Below, piece after piece: positions 11,501 to 22,545 of a DNA stretch of 64,000 bases. The position numbers were made by a program, and so were the translations under genes. Source of the DNA: Closterium sp. NIES-65 (taxonomy: Eukaryota; Streptophyta; Zygnematophyceae; Desmidiales; Closteriaceae). Each line of letters begins with the position of its first letter. The first letter of the stretch is position 1. Below the pieces are notes generated by a model, which saw only the letters and a list, made by a program, of their open reading frames with translations, ran no database searches and was not told the DNA's origin. Where the stretch lies: contig CANXME010001990.1 of assembly GCA_948144175.1 (NCBI GenBank), forward strand, positions 2,046,001 to 2,110,000, written 5' to 3'.

Positions 11501-13562
11501 CTACGTAAGCAAGTGTGGACAGGCAGGCACAAGGCCAAGCTGGGTGCAGAAACGCTGGTGGTCACAAGGTGGCAACGCCTTCGTGAAGATATCTGCCGTG
11601 TTGGCCACAGAGACAACACCTGGAACGAGCGTGTGGCCACACTGCTGCAACTCACGCAGAAGGAAGTAATGAAGCTGGATGTGCTTCGCCTTCCCAACTA
11701 GTCCGGGCTCCTCACACAACAGGACAGCGGACATGTTGTCGGCGAACAAGATTGGGGGAGAGCGAGGCCACTCACCAAGGTCGGTGAGAAGGAAAGACAA
11801 CCAGCAAAGCTCCTAAGCGGCCATGGCTGCAGCGTACACCTCTGCCTCACAGCTGGAACCGGCGACGGACGATGCCCGAGTCGACCGCCACGAGACAGCA
11901 CCTGTCCCAAGGCTAAAGGAGTACCCCTGTGTAGACCGACGCGTCTCCGCGTCGTCGGCCCACGACGAGTCTGAGTAACCTGTGAGTGTAACTGGCTGCT
12001 TCCCTACAACGACAAGTCCAATGCCTGATGTACTCGCCACATACTTCGCCACCCTCTTAGCAGCGGACCAGTGGGATGGTCAGTGTCTCCCAGGCGCAAC
12101 AAAGCGCGCAAGGACGCTTAGAGGGTAAGCTAGGTCTGGGCAACTACAAGTCATCAGGTACATGAGACAACCCACCAACTCAGGATATGGACCACTAGAC
12201 TCAAATGACTCGTCCGAAGGTGGAGCCGTGAGCCCATGATCCAGAGCAAGAGGGGTGAGCTGTACCTCGGAGAACGGGAAGCGAAACCGCGTGAGGATCT
12301 GCTCGACCATATGCGAAGCGTCAGCGTAATGGTGCGAGCTGCCCTGTCCCTGGTGATCTGCAGGCCAAGGTAGTGTTGCAGCTCACCAAGGTCAGTGCAA
12401 GTGTGTCTCCTCTGCTCCTCCTCCTACACGGAGGCCAGCGCGCGTCAGTCGGGAGTGGCATATACTAGGTCGTCGACGTAGACCAGGACAAAGAACGGGG
12501 TCGAGCCACGGCGGACGAACAGTGACGGGTCGGCAGACAACGGAAAGAAGTCAAGCGCTGCAAGGGTCAAGCGAAGTGTGTCGTGCCACTCACGTGGAGC
12601 CCACGCAGGCCGTAGACTGGTCGACGCAGCTGCCACTGGGTCCCAGGTGGGAAAGAGCCCGTGAAGCCAGGCGGGCAACGCAGCCAGATCTGCTCGTGCA
12701 GGCTCCCCTGAAGGAACGCGGTGGAAAAGTCCAAGGAGTGCAACTCGTAGTCGCGCTGGGCTGCAATATGCAGCAGCACCCGAAGAGTACTCATCTTCGG
12801 GGTCGGCGCAAAGGTCTGGAAGAAGTCCACCCCCTCTCGCTAACTGAAGCCTCTCGCCACATAGCGCGCCTTGAACACAGGTGGTGATCCAGGCGGCCGC
12901 TTCACATTGTAGAGCCATCGGCCACTGACGACGTTCGTCCCAGGTTGTGGGACTGCATCGACGTAAGTGCTTGTGGACCTATAAGATGCCATCTCTGCCT
13001 CCTCAGCTGCTATCCAGTACAAGGCCCAGGGTCCCAAGACCGCCTCAGCGTGATTGCAAGGGATCGGGATGTCGAGAGCGTCTGGATCCCCCTCAGGGGT
13101 AAGCAGCATGGCGCAGAGATGAGGAACAGCAGCCGCAAGGAAACCAAGCTCAAAGTGCCTGTCCTCTAGGACCTCCAGGGGAAAGACAGGAGCACCCCCA
13201 GAAAACGGAGAACGAGCAGGGCCACTCACCAAGTGAGCGGCGTAGTCAAGGCGGTGGGAAGAGGCAAAGCCACCGACACTGGTAACAAGTGCTGAGACAG
13301 ACGACAGGGGTGCAGTCGGGTAAGTGACCAACACGGACAAAACACGGGAGACGACAGGACGGGAGGCACGAAGGTAGTCGGACAATGGGTTGTGAAGCAC
13401 AGTGAGGGACGACTCAGTAGGCTGTGGAAGGACAGGAGGAGGTGGAACACGAGAGCAAAGAACAAGGTGGAACGGATCGTCTGCACGGTAACGGGACCGA
13501 TGACGCTCCGGGGACATAGCACGACTGAGGGGAGAACGACGAGTCCACTGGGACGAGGACAC
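11501..13562 (-). pseudogene. Copia C reverse transcriptase and RNase H
   Basis: RT occupies 12,080-13,562. It includes a catalytic YVDDL box near 12,470, LHSLDFSTAFLQG near 12,740 and the GRWLYNVKRPPGS-type start near 12,900. RNase H follows at 11,501-12,052 with SWADDAETRRSTQGY, the active-site Glu in SSCEAEVYA, LFADNMSAVL and ADIFTKAL. TAG stops interrupt it at 12,840-12,842 (GFS-stop-RE, where relatives have Gln) and at 11,813-11,815 (MAA-stop-EL, again Gln in relatives). A further stop lies near 12,427. The coding order is that of an intact copia, but the protein cannot be made in one piece. Confidence 0.87.
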
Positions 13563-13599
13563 GGACTCAACAGGGGGAACAGGAGGGGACGGTAGGGGA

Positions 13600-14637
13600 C
13601 CACGAACAAAGCGTGCAGATGCTGGGTCGGGGAGGTTGCGTAGTCGCAGTCGCTACTGCTCCGCCTTCTCTGGCGTCTGCTGCGACGGTACCGGCCCCTG
13701 CTGCTGCTCATGTGGCTCCGCGTCTGCCCTCACCTGCTGCGAGTGCAACTGCACCCGCTACTACGGCCGGGACTTCTGTGCTACCCTCTTGTGCTGCGGC
13801 CAAGACTCCTCCTCTACTCTCTCCTGCAGGGTCTGTAACTGCACTTGCTGCTGCGGGTGGGACTGCTGCTCTACCCCCTCCTGGTGCGGCCGTGACTGGT
13901 CCTCTACTCTCTCCTGCTGTGTCTGTAACTGCACCTGCTGCTGCGGGCGGGACTCCTGCTCTATCCTCTCCTGGTGCGATCGTGACTCGTCCTCTACCCT
14001 CTCCTGCTGCGGCTGTGACTCCTCCTCTACTCTCTCCTGCTGCTGCTGCGGCTGCTGCTGCTGGTGCTGCTGCTACTGGTGCTGCTGCTGCTGCTCCTGC
14101 TGCTGTGCCCTCTCAAACCGCTCACGCTCCTCCCTCTCCTACCTGAGGAGACGCTGATCACGGGTCAGGAAAAGTACAGTGCGCGGTGTAGGCACCACAG
14201 TGCTAGTGCCTCCAGCTCCAGCACCCCCCGAACCAGCCCCTCCACCACCGACACCCCCGGGGCCTCCAGTACCTCCCGCAGGATCACCCCCAGGCTCCGC
14301 AGCAACCGGCCGCAGAGAAGAACGAGGAGGAAACTGCAGGACAACCGGGAAGACAGGGGGTGAGGCAGGGTGAGGCTGTCAAGTCGAGGCTGCCGTGTCC
14401 TTCATAAGAGTGACCTCCACGCCCACAACCCGTGCACCCCCAGAGCCGACACCACCAGCTCCTGCAGCCCCAGTACCCTCACCCTCCGCAAGTGCACCTC
14501 CCGCACCCCCAGACACGACAGGGACTGGACGCTGTGGGGGGGAAGACTGCGGAGTAACGTGCGACACACCTGACGGGGCAGGACGCGAGGGGGGGGGGGG
14601 GGGGCTACCGAGGCGACCGGTGGGGGCTCAAGGGTGA
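13600..14637 (-). pseudogene. Copia C linker with 30-residue Gln/Glu-rich repeats
   Basis: Between integrase and RT, 13,613-14,140 is an imperfect tandem array with a unit near 90 bp. In the minus-strand polyprotein sense it encodes Gln/Glu/Arg-rich repeats (for example QERVEDQSRPHQEG). Downstream relatives G and H have Gly-Ala-Glu-Pro pentapeptides at the same place, so this spacer is replaced by unrelated repeats between family members. A Gly/Ala-rich part (14,200-14,560) joins it to integrase. A G homopolymer of about 16 bases lies near 14,590. Confidence 0.65.
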
Positions 14638-14639
14638 GG

Positions 14640-16200
14640 AATAGCGGGGGGGAAAAGGCCTCAGTACCTCGGTGGGGGCGACTCCTGTAGTAACAGACAG
14701 ACTCGTCGAACGTGATGTCCTGAGAAGCAAAGAACTGGTAGGTGACTGGGTCGTAGAACACCCAGCCAGAGGCGTCCAACGGGAAGCCAAGAAAGACGCA
14801 GGCACGAGTGTGCGGAGACAACTTGTTCGCGCCAAGGGCGCAAACGTGAGCTAGAGAACCCAAGACACGGAAGTCAGCTGCTACGCCCGGAGAACCTGTC
14901 CAAAGGGAGACCGGCGTCACCCGTGGCCGTGCGTCACTGGGCCACAGGTTCAGCTGGTGCGCGGCGTAGCGGACTTCCTAAGGCCACAAGAACTGGGGGG
15001 CACCGGCATGGCACATCGAGGTCCGGCAACCTCCATGACCAGGCCAATGCGTCGCTTGGCTACCCCGTTCTGCTGCGGTGAGGCTGGTAGCGTGTAAGAC
15101 TAGATGATCCCTCGATCCTGACAGAACGTCTCCACGCAGGTGGAAGAAAACTCACCACCACGATCCAAGTATAGGCGAAGCCCACACAGGCCCTGGGCGC
15201 CACCCCACGCTAGTAGCCACGGCTCGAGGACAGTAGGCACGTCGGCCTTCCATCGCAAGGGGAAAACCGTGGTGTAGCAGGAGTAGTCGTCCACCACAAT
15301 CAGGAAGTAGCGCTCTTGACGTGGCCCAAGGACCGGGGAGGGGCCCCAGGCGTCCAAGTGCAGGGTCTGGAAGGGAGCCGTGGTGGGGGAAAGCGAGGAG
15401 GAGTGAGGAGCAGCGCGCTGCCGACCCTCGACGCAAGGGGTGCACAGCGGCGCAGGCGAGCGGGGAAGCTGTGCAAGGGACTCTGGGAGACCTAAGACCA
15501 GACGGTTACGTGCCATCCTACTGAGACGCGGAAATGACGGGGGACCTAGACGGTGGTGCCAGAGGACCGACGGGTGGGTGAGGGACCAACAGTCACACGA
15601 CACAGCAGCTACCTGACCTAACCTAACCTGACCTCACCAAGTGTGGTGGGACCTAGTGTGTTGTGAGTACAGACCAGAGCCCGGCTCCCTGTGAAAAGTG
15701 GCCAGAGGGGCCCTAGTGGTACCGACTGTGCAGGAGGCAACAGGCTCGTCGACTGGGAAAGTAGTGACTACACCTAAGTCGTGGAGGTGACTGACACCCG
15801 CCAGGTTCCTGGGAAACGAGGGGGTGTAGTAACCTGTGAGGAACCCAGAGGGAGCCGCCGGACACGGGAGAGTGGTGGTGCTGCGGGCAACTACAGGTCC
15901 CACAGAGGGGTCAGCCAAGGCGACAGTAACTGGAGAGCGCAGTGGTGTGAGGTCAGTACAGTCGCAAAAGAAACAGCTGGACGCTCCAGAGTCTAGGGTG
16001 AAGGAAAGTTGTGCAGTCTGTGAGGTCGCACCCGAGCCAACTACAAAGGTTGGTAGACTAGTGGTAGCTGCAACTCCTACACAAAGACCCTCAGAGGCGC
16101 CTTGACTGGAAACAACACACGCACCAAGACTGGAAACACATGTCTCTACTCGTGCAGTCGGGAACGGTCCTAGACCAGGTAGGTGAGACTCAACTGGTGC
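14640..16200 (-). pseudogene. Copia C protease and integrase, catalytic Glu lost
   Basis: The protease motif FTLDSGASSCFF is near 15,985 and intact. Integrase has the zinc-binding HHCC region (WHHRLGPPSF to CTPCVEG) at about 15,440-15,570. Its catalytic core is at about 15,050-15,400, with VVDDYSCYTTVF and LDRGGEFSS. The third acidic residue is lost: the conserved NG(I/V)AERR reads NGVAKRR near 15,057, a Glu-to-Lys change. The first part of the aspartate motif is also changed (SDRGGEF to LDRGGEF). A stop near 15,100 breaks the core. The C-terminal block (14,640-14,920) keeps the VFLGFPLDASGW segment. Confidence 0.82.
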
Positions 16201-16249
16201 AGTAGTGCGCTCGCGAAGTCGCGAGGGCCACTGCGATGTAATAGCGTGA

Positions 16250-17716
16250 GGACCAAAACGCTCACGGTGGAGGTCGTTGAGTCGACGGTAGCAGCTGGAC
16301 GCAGAGTGGTCAGGACTCCAACACGTGGTGCCAGCACCAGGGCCTGTCAGGGCCCGGTACCGGCAGGGGCCGACGTCTCGCCCACTGCTAGCTGAGCCAC
16401 TGCTGGGGGCTCCACCCTTTGGACCCGCAGGTTCCCACTACCGGGAGTGCTGCGGCTAACCCTACTGCTGTAGAACTCTAGTACATGCCATGTGAGCCTA
16501 TGCTGCTGCTGGTTCTGCTGGGGCAGCCTAAGCTGCTGCTGGTTCTGCTGGGGGCAGCCTAAGCTGCTGCTGGTGCACGGGGGCCAGCCTAAGCTGCTGA
16601 TGGTGCGCTGGTGGTAGCCTAAGCTGCTGCTCGAGCGCTGGGGCAGCCTATGCTGCTTCTGGTTTTGCTGGGGGCAGCCTAAACTGCTGCTACTGGTGGG
16701 ACAGCGCGTGCGGTTCGGTGCGGTTCTGTGCAATCCAGTGCGGTTCTGCACGGTTCTGTGCGGTTTTGTGCAGTTCTGCGGGGTGGAGAGTACAGGGTGG
16801 GGCAGCTGATTCTGGGTGAGGTGACTGGAACAGGTGGGGCAGCAATTCTGGCTGGAACGGGTGGGGCAGCGGGTGCGGTTATGTGCAGTTCTGTGCAGTT
16901 CATTGTGGTTCTGCGCGGTTCAGTGCGGTTCTGCGCGGTTCTGCTTGGTTTTGTGCCTCGCAGTAGGAGCAGATGCAGCCCCGACCTCCTCAGTACGAAG
17001 GAAGTCAACAGCAGCAGCAGAAGCGTAGGAGGGGCAAAGGGGGGAGGGGGAACACCCCTCAAAGAAGGGAGTGCGAGGAGTGCCACGAGAAGCACCTACA
17101 GCGACTATGCTAGCCTCAGCTGCAAGGAGGTGCTTCTCGAGCAGGTCGACAGTGAGGTCCGTGGGGTCCATGGCGGGAAAGAGGTCCTTGACTGCGCTAA
17201 GAGAGTCAGGAAGGCAAGTGACGATGAAGTAGAGAGCGATGTACATGGGGGGAGCATTCTTGTCTAGAAACTTGGTGGGAAGCGCGGCGTAGTAGCGAGT
17301 GTCACTAGTTCGAAGGTGGGTGACTAGGTCGTCGACTATGGCAAAGTCGGATAGCTCGGGAAAATTTTAGGGCAGTATAAGGCGGCCGAGAGCAGAAGTG
17401 GCAGGGGAGGAGTAGCGAGCAACTAAAGTGTCGTACAGGGCTGTAGCAGTCTTGTGCTGGCCAAAGTGAGCGCGTTCAGCTAACGGTAGGTGATTGCGAA
17501 CAGCTAGGCAAGCAGCAGTGTCACGGGTAAGCCACTATGAGCAAGTCCCACTGTCAGCTGTGTTGGGAGGGGCGAGAGAGGCTCTAGACGTGTGGTCAAA
17601 CAACATAGTGCGGTCTCTAGAATCGCTCAGTAAGTATAGCTGTAAGTCATCGATCCACGTATCGAAATAGATCGGACGGCCCTCGGGATCGAATGTGAGA
17701 ATGCTGAGAGTAGCCA
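16250..17716 (-). pseudogene. Copia C gag, repeat-invaded
   Basis: Gag starts at ATG 17,716 (minus) with MATLSILTFDPEGRPIYFD, matching the gag starts of G, H and I. Positions 16,920-17,246 keep a later part of gag (LPDSLSAVKDLFPAMDP, then VGASRGTPRTPFFEGC). Frames are interrupted in between. The Gly-rich segment seen in relatives is replaced by arrays: a Gln-Asn repeat (LPQQNQQQ-type, 16,490-16,700) and an 11-12 bp unit like GTGCGGTTCTGC (16,700-16,800 and 16,870-16,965). Non-functional. Confidence 0.75.
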
Positions 17717-17749
17717 TAGCGGGCAAAGCAAGGTGGCGCCTGACGAGCA

Positions 17750-18240
17750 GGGTGGCACGTGTGCACTAGGGAAACGCGCACGGCAGGGAAGCGCACGGCC
17801 AAGGAAGAGCGGCGCTTAGGGCAGGGCAAGGCAGCACAGCGGCCACCAGGGCGGCTCGCAGGCAGGGCTGGGCGGTGCGCGGGCAGGGCAGGGCGGCGCG
17901 CGGCTAGCAGGGTGGCACGCGGGCAGGCTGCAGGGCGGCGCGCGGGTAGGGCAGGGCGGCGCACGGCTGCAGGGCGCGGCGCGGGTAGGGCAAGGCAGGG
18001 CAGCCAGCAGGGCGGCGCGCGGGCAGGGCAGGGTGGCGCGGCAGCCAGCACGGAGGCGGGCGGGCAGGGCAGGGCGGCGCGGTAGCCAGCAGGGCAGCGC
18101 GCGGGCAGGGTAAGGCGGCGCGGCATACTGCAGCGTAGCGCGCGGGCAGGGCAAGGCACCGCGACTTGCGGGGCAGCACGACGGGCAGGGTAGGGTGCTA
18201 CAAACAGGGTGACGTGCTACGGGTAGGTAATTATCCGGTG
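17750..18240. repeat. GC-rich leader repeats of copia C
   Basis: The leader between LTR and gag is an irregular array of GGGCAGGGCGGCGCGCGGGC-like units. The same type of sequence, in opposite orientation, makes up the leader of fragment K at 25,150-25,600. Open frames on both strands here are by-products of composition. Confidence 0.75.
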
Positions 18241-18285
18241 GGCCCTAAAAAAAACGGTCCTGGAATAGGACCTACTCTGGTACCA

Positions 18286-18417
18286 TGTCAGAATATTAAA
18301 CGAGGAATGAATGCAATGAGTAGGAAGTTGGTACAAGTACTAACCCTAATTGGGCTGTACCCATGATGGGCTACTCCACTACAGCCTATACAACATAAAT
18401 AATATAATAGTTTAACA
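18286..18417 (-). repeat. 5' LTR of copia C with primer-binding site
   Basis: This is a 132-bp LTR: the minus strand starts TGTTAAAC at 18,417 and ends in TCTGACA at 18,286. Immediately inside, the minus strand reads TGGTACCAGAGTAGG (18,271-18,285), close to the initiator-Met tRNA primer site TGGTATCAGAGC. It contains the shared core GGCTGTAGTGGAGTAGCCCA and the telo-box-like AATTAGGGTT at 18,342-18,351. Confidence 0.88.
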
Positions 18418-18426
18418 AGTCGGCTA

Positions 18427-18726
18427 CATGCACGAGGCGGAGCGGGTGGACTAAAGTCGGACATCTCGCACGAGATTATGCTACGCGGGCTATCAAATGT
18501 TAACAAAATCCTCGCGCTCGTGGAGAAAATCGATATCCTACGCCGACCGAAACCGGGGTCCTACTATGGATACCGCCATCGGGGACCGATCAAGCATGCC
18601 ACGGTACACGCCATTGCGGCGAATGCAACTGACGCGCCGTTTAAGGGGCGCTGCTTTGCTTGCAATAGGCCGGGCCATCGCAAAAATGAATGTCCGGAGG
18701 AGCTGAGGCGCCGCGGAGCAGAGTAG
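18427..18726 (+). pseudogene. Gypsy D1 gag C-terminus with zinc knuckle
   Basis: The open stretch carries a complete CX2CX4HX4C knuckle, CFACNRPGHRKNEC, typical of retroelement nucleocapsid and used to bind the genomic RNA. It ends at TAG 18,724-18,726, and protease follows in another frame after a short overlap. The N-terminal part of gag is absent, so this is a fragment. Confidence 0.8.
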
Positions 18727-18729
18727 GGG

Positions 18730-20790
18730 TGAGAGTCTCAGAGGCAGGGAAACGCCAGCAGTTTGTAGAAGTTGGGACAAAAACTGACAAGACTACCTGC
18801 TTGCCCAACCTCACTGACCCTCACCAAGTCACAGTATCGATTCACGCCATCGATCGGGCTCGGATGAATAAGGAGGGTCCAGCGACGGATTGCCCAGTAC
18901 TGATTCACGAGAAAATACAAGGAGCAACAGTGAAGATTTTGATCGACGGAGGAGCAAGTCACAGCTTAGTTAATACCGCGACTGCGCGAAAGCTGGAACT
19001 GGCACTTAGTCAGTGTTTACCACAGAAAGACGTACGCTTAGTTGACATACGGGAGATGGTCGAACGAGTAAAAATTCGCTGCGGGGGGAACTTCGGGTTT
19101 ACACAGGAGATTCTCGCGACGACATTGCATGGGCACGACATTTTACTGGGATGTGATTGGCTGCGATGGTATAATCGACGAATCGAGTGGACGACGGGTA
19201 GGTGCACTGTGCAAAGTAGCGATAACTGGGTCGAACTACCTTGCTGGCAGTCGCCCGAGTCTTCAACGGTCCACGTCAACGCAAGCACGATGAAACGGGC
19301 TGTTGCCGCTGGAGCTGACGTGTACATGGTGGATATTGCAGTGGTAGGAGAAGCAGAGCAGCCGAGTGATTTTCAGAAATTGTTGGCAGCAGTACCGCCC
19401 GAACTACAGGAACTATTGAAATGGTACCCGGGGATATTTCCCCATGACTTACCGAAAGGGGCTGCCACCTCAGCGGGCAGACGATCACCGAATAGAGTTA
19501 GAGCCTCGGGCACAGCTAACTGTACAGTGATAGTTCAGCCTGACACAGCCCGAGCTTGACGAACTGAGGAAGCAGTTAGATTACGTGTTAGCAAAAACAA
19601 TCATCCGACCGAGCTCATCATCATTCGCCCCACCGATACTGTTCACACCGTAAAGGGACGGATAGTTTCGCATGTGGAACGACTACAAGGCATTGAACAG
19701 GGTTACAGTCAAGTCGCGATACCCCATCCCCTGCGCCGACGAACTGATATATCAACTGCGAACAGCACGGGTCATTTCGAAAATAGATTTATGGGGAGGT
19801 TACCATCAGATTAGGGTCGAACCATCGGACTGTGCCAAACAGCATTTAGGACTAGGTACGGGTCATTCAAATACACCGTGATGCCATTCGGGCTGACCAA
19901 CGCACCAGCAACGTTTCAGATTACCATGAACGAGGCGTTTATGCCACTCTTATATAAAGACGTGATTGTTTTCCTCAACGACATCCTCGTCTACAGTCGC
20001 GACAAGCAGCAGCATTTAGCAGATCTAAAAGTAGTGTTTATAATTTTAGACGAGCACCGCTCACTGACTAAGGGTTCCAAGTGCGAGTTCTTTCAGGACT
20101 GGCTAGAATTTCCGGGGCACGTCATTTCGGAAGCTGGGGTTGAGATCGACCCAAAGAATCTGGACATTGTGAAAGCGTGGCACCCCCTGACAAATATCAC
20201 GAAGCTGCAGAGTTTGTAAGGGTTATGTCTGTCGATTCGTCCCCGACATGGCACGGTTAACAGCCCCACTGATGGACCTGCTGCGGAAGGGGGTCGCTTT
20301 TACGTGGGGGGAGAAAGAGCGTGCTGCCTTCTCTGACCTTAAAATCGCCCGTACTGCGCATTGCCGACCCACACCGCCCATTCAAAGTGGTAAGAGAGGC
20401 AAGCGACAACGCCATCGGAGCCGTACTGCTACAAGATTTCTGCAACGGCCTACAACCCATCGCATACGAATTACAAAAACTGCATCCGCCCGAGAAAAAT
20501 TACCCGATACACGACCTCGAAATGCTCGCGATCGTGCACGCATTCAAAGTGTGGCACTGTTACTTGATCGGCGCAGACAAGACAGTACGGACACACCACA
20601 AATCACTACAGTACCTCCACACACACCCCCACCTCAACCCACGACAGTTCGCTAGCTCGATTTCCTCGAGTCACACTTCCACTACACGGTCACCTACAAA
20701 AGGGGGGCATCGAACATCGTCGAGACACTGGCCCGCCCCACTGCCCAAATCCACGCTATACTACTCGCCCAAACCAGCCCGCTACTGACA
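18730..20790 (+). pseudogene. Gypsy D1 protease, reverse transcriptase, RNase H
   Basis: Protease has an ILIDGGASHSLV motif (18,930-18,970), in which DGG replaces DSG. RT begins near 19,560. Its parts are split over frames at 19,672-19,870 (KSRYPIPCADEL, KIDLWGGYHQI) and 19,878-20,218 (MPFGLTNAPATFQ). The catalytic box normally YLDD reads FLND (VFLNDILVYS, about 19,965-19,995), losing one of the two metal-binding aspartates. RNase H at 20,300-20,700 keeps AIGAVLLQDF and HDLEMLAIVHAFK. Stops at about 19,557 and 20,217 and several shifts make it inactive. Confidence 0.85.
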
Positions 20791-20869
20791 GGACTATTTA
20801 CCCACAGATAACAAACGGACCCATTCTTCACAGGGGGAAATTCGCAGCAGTTCGCTGCAGCAAAGGTGG

Positions 20870-22140
20870 TTTATTACGTAAATGCCGGCACCGACCACAT
20901 CTGGGTTCCGGGCTACAGATTACTTCGGGAATTACTGCTATAGGATGCACATGACGTAGTTACCACAGGTCATTTCGGCGTAGAGAAAACACGGCAACAG
21001 CTACAGCGGTATTACTACTAGCCCGAAATGCTGACCGACATGCAACGACACATGGCATCGTGTCCCACCTGCCAGCTCATGAAATCATCATGGAAGCGGC
21101 CGGTAGGACAATTGTAGCCGTTACCACCCCTAGAGCGTGCTTGGCAGTAGGTGACGATGGACTTCGTCATGGGGTTACCGGTTAAGGCAAGTGGGAACGA
21201 TGCAATCCTGGTTGTTTGCGATCGGCTGACGAAGATGGCACATTTTGCAGCCTACAAGAAATCAATCACAGCCGAAGAAACAATCTGCCTCTTCATCTCC
21301 ACCGTCGTTCGACTACACGGGATACCAGCAACAATCAACAGCGACCTCAACACGAAATTCACTAGCAACTTCTAGTGGAACCTGTGGCAGCAGTTCGCCA
21401 TACGACTACAGTTGAGTTCTTTGTACCACCCCGAGACCGACGGACAGACAGAACAGACAAACCAAACCATGGAGCAACTTATTCGACCCGACCACTTGGG
21501 AACAGCAACTGCCACTCATCGAGTTCGCGTACAACAACTCGCCATCCGCCATAACCCAACAATCACCGTTTTACCTCAACTACGGACAAGACCCCATAGT
21601 ACCGACGACCCCGAATACCGACAACCCAGTACCACGCGCGCAACAGTTCGCATAAATTTTACAGGCAACACGGACCCGAGCAGCAGACACAATTAAAAAA
21701 TCAAGCACCATCGCTAAGCGCAACGCCGACCGCCACCGCCGACCTGTCACTTACCAGCCCGACGACCTCGTATTACGCGACACTCAAAACATCCGCCTGC
21801 CCATCACCCCAAAACTTCACCCCCAATATTGCGGGCCATTTGGCATCAGCCACATGATCACACCCGTCAGCGCCCACCTCCTCCTCCCTGCTGACTGGTA
21901 CGTCAGCGCGTCCTTCCACGTCAGCCTGCTCCGCCCATACGTACCATCCACCAGCCAATTGCCTCGCAACCGCCCCGCAAGCATGATACGACCACCTACA
22001 TAGCCAATCATCACGCCCGAGAAAATCTTGAGCCATTGAGTTCGAGACCCACGAGAAGCTCGCAGGATCGATTTTCGGATTCGCTGGAAAGATCGCACAC
22101 CCACCGAAGACAACTGGGTTCCCCTCGATAGAATTGAAAA
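20870..22140 (+). pseudogene. Gypsy D1 integrase and chromodomain
   Basis: The zinc-binding region runs from about 20,880 to 21,080 (GHFGVEKTRQQLQ; CPTCQLMK). The catalytic core follows from 21,150, with the first Asp in TMDFVMGLP, a second in INSDLNTKF and Glu after DGQTEQTN. The C-terminal part is split by frameshifts after 21,490. At about 22,015-22,130 a chromodomain-like stretch (EKILSH, then FRIRWKDRTPTEDNWVPLD) is readable. At least four stops lie in the core, two of them TAG at Gln positions judged against copy D2. Chromodomains bind methylated histone H3 and direct insertion; this copy is dead. Confidence 0.82.
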
Positions 22141-22249
22141 CCACCCCGTCCTCTCGAGTATCTGCACAGCCGATATTTCCGGGATGTACATGCGTTTTCG
22201 TAAGGAGGGCCTCCTTAGGGTGGAGTGGGGGAGGGGGGGGGTGGGGTAG

Positions 22250-22545
22250 TGTAAGGAAAATTCCATTTCCTTACTTCGCGTCCCTGCGCAGCGTGTACAC
22301 CACCGTTCCCGCCTACAGCACCCAACAGTAAACCGTTACCACTCGCTGCACTCGCTTGGACACTGTTCCCGCCACTGTTCACATCACGACCCAACCTTAC
22401 GGTTCGGTTGGTAACCCACACTACAGACCTCCGCCTCGACAATTCCCAACCTCGGCGTTAGGCCAATCGCGCACCCCACTTTTTCACGCACTACTGTTAC
22501 CACTTTAGTTTCGCTACATATTCTTCGCTCATGCCTTTGCTCATT
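22250..22545 (+). repeat. 3' LTR of gypsy D1, truncated
   Basis: It begins TGTAAGGAAAATTCC at 22,250, directly after the purine-rich tract at 22,228-22,248. The same sequence reappears in three pieces at 26,411-26,580, 33,918-33,973 and 41,517-41,660. By comparison the D1 copy breaks off near 22,545, where an antisense copia fragment begins. Confidence 0.82.

Larger units (their letters stand above)
11500..18417 (-). mobile_element. Copia element C, degenerate, fused to A
   Basis: A second short-LTR copia is read on the minus strand: 5' LTR (18,286-18,417), primer-binding site, GC-rich leader, gag, protease, integrase, Gln/Glu-rich linker, RT and RNase H. It lacks its own 3' untranslated region and 3' LTR: RNase H ends near 11,501 and the zinc-finger region of A begins at once. 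Several stops (TAG at 11,813 and 12,840) and the loss of the integrase glutamate show it is inactive. It interrupts the gag region of gypsy D1, whose reading resumes at 18,418. Confidence 0.85.
18418..22545 (+). mobile_element. Gypsy chromovirus D1, degenerate
   Basis: A Ty3/gypsy element on the plus strand in the order gag end, zinc knuckle, protease, RT, RNase H, integrase, chromodomain, polypurine tract and 3' LTR. Integrase after RNase H defines gypsy, and the chromodomain places it with chromoviruses, which target heterochromatin. Its 5' part is missing: copia C ends at 18,417 and gypsy gag resumes at 18,418. The 3' LTR starts at 22,250 after a G-rich tract and is cut by copia fragment J. 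Stops and frameshifts occur in every domain. Confidence 0.88.
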
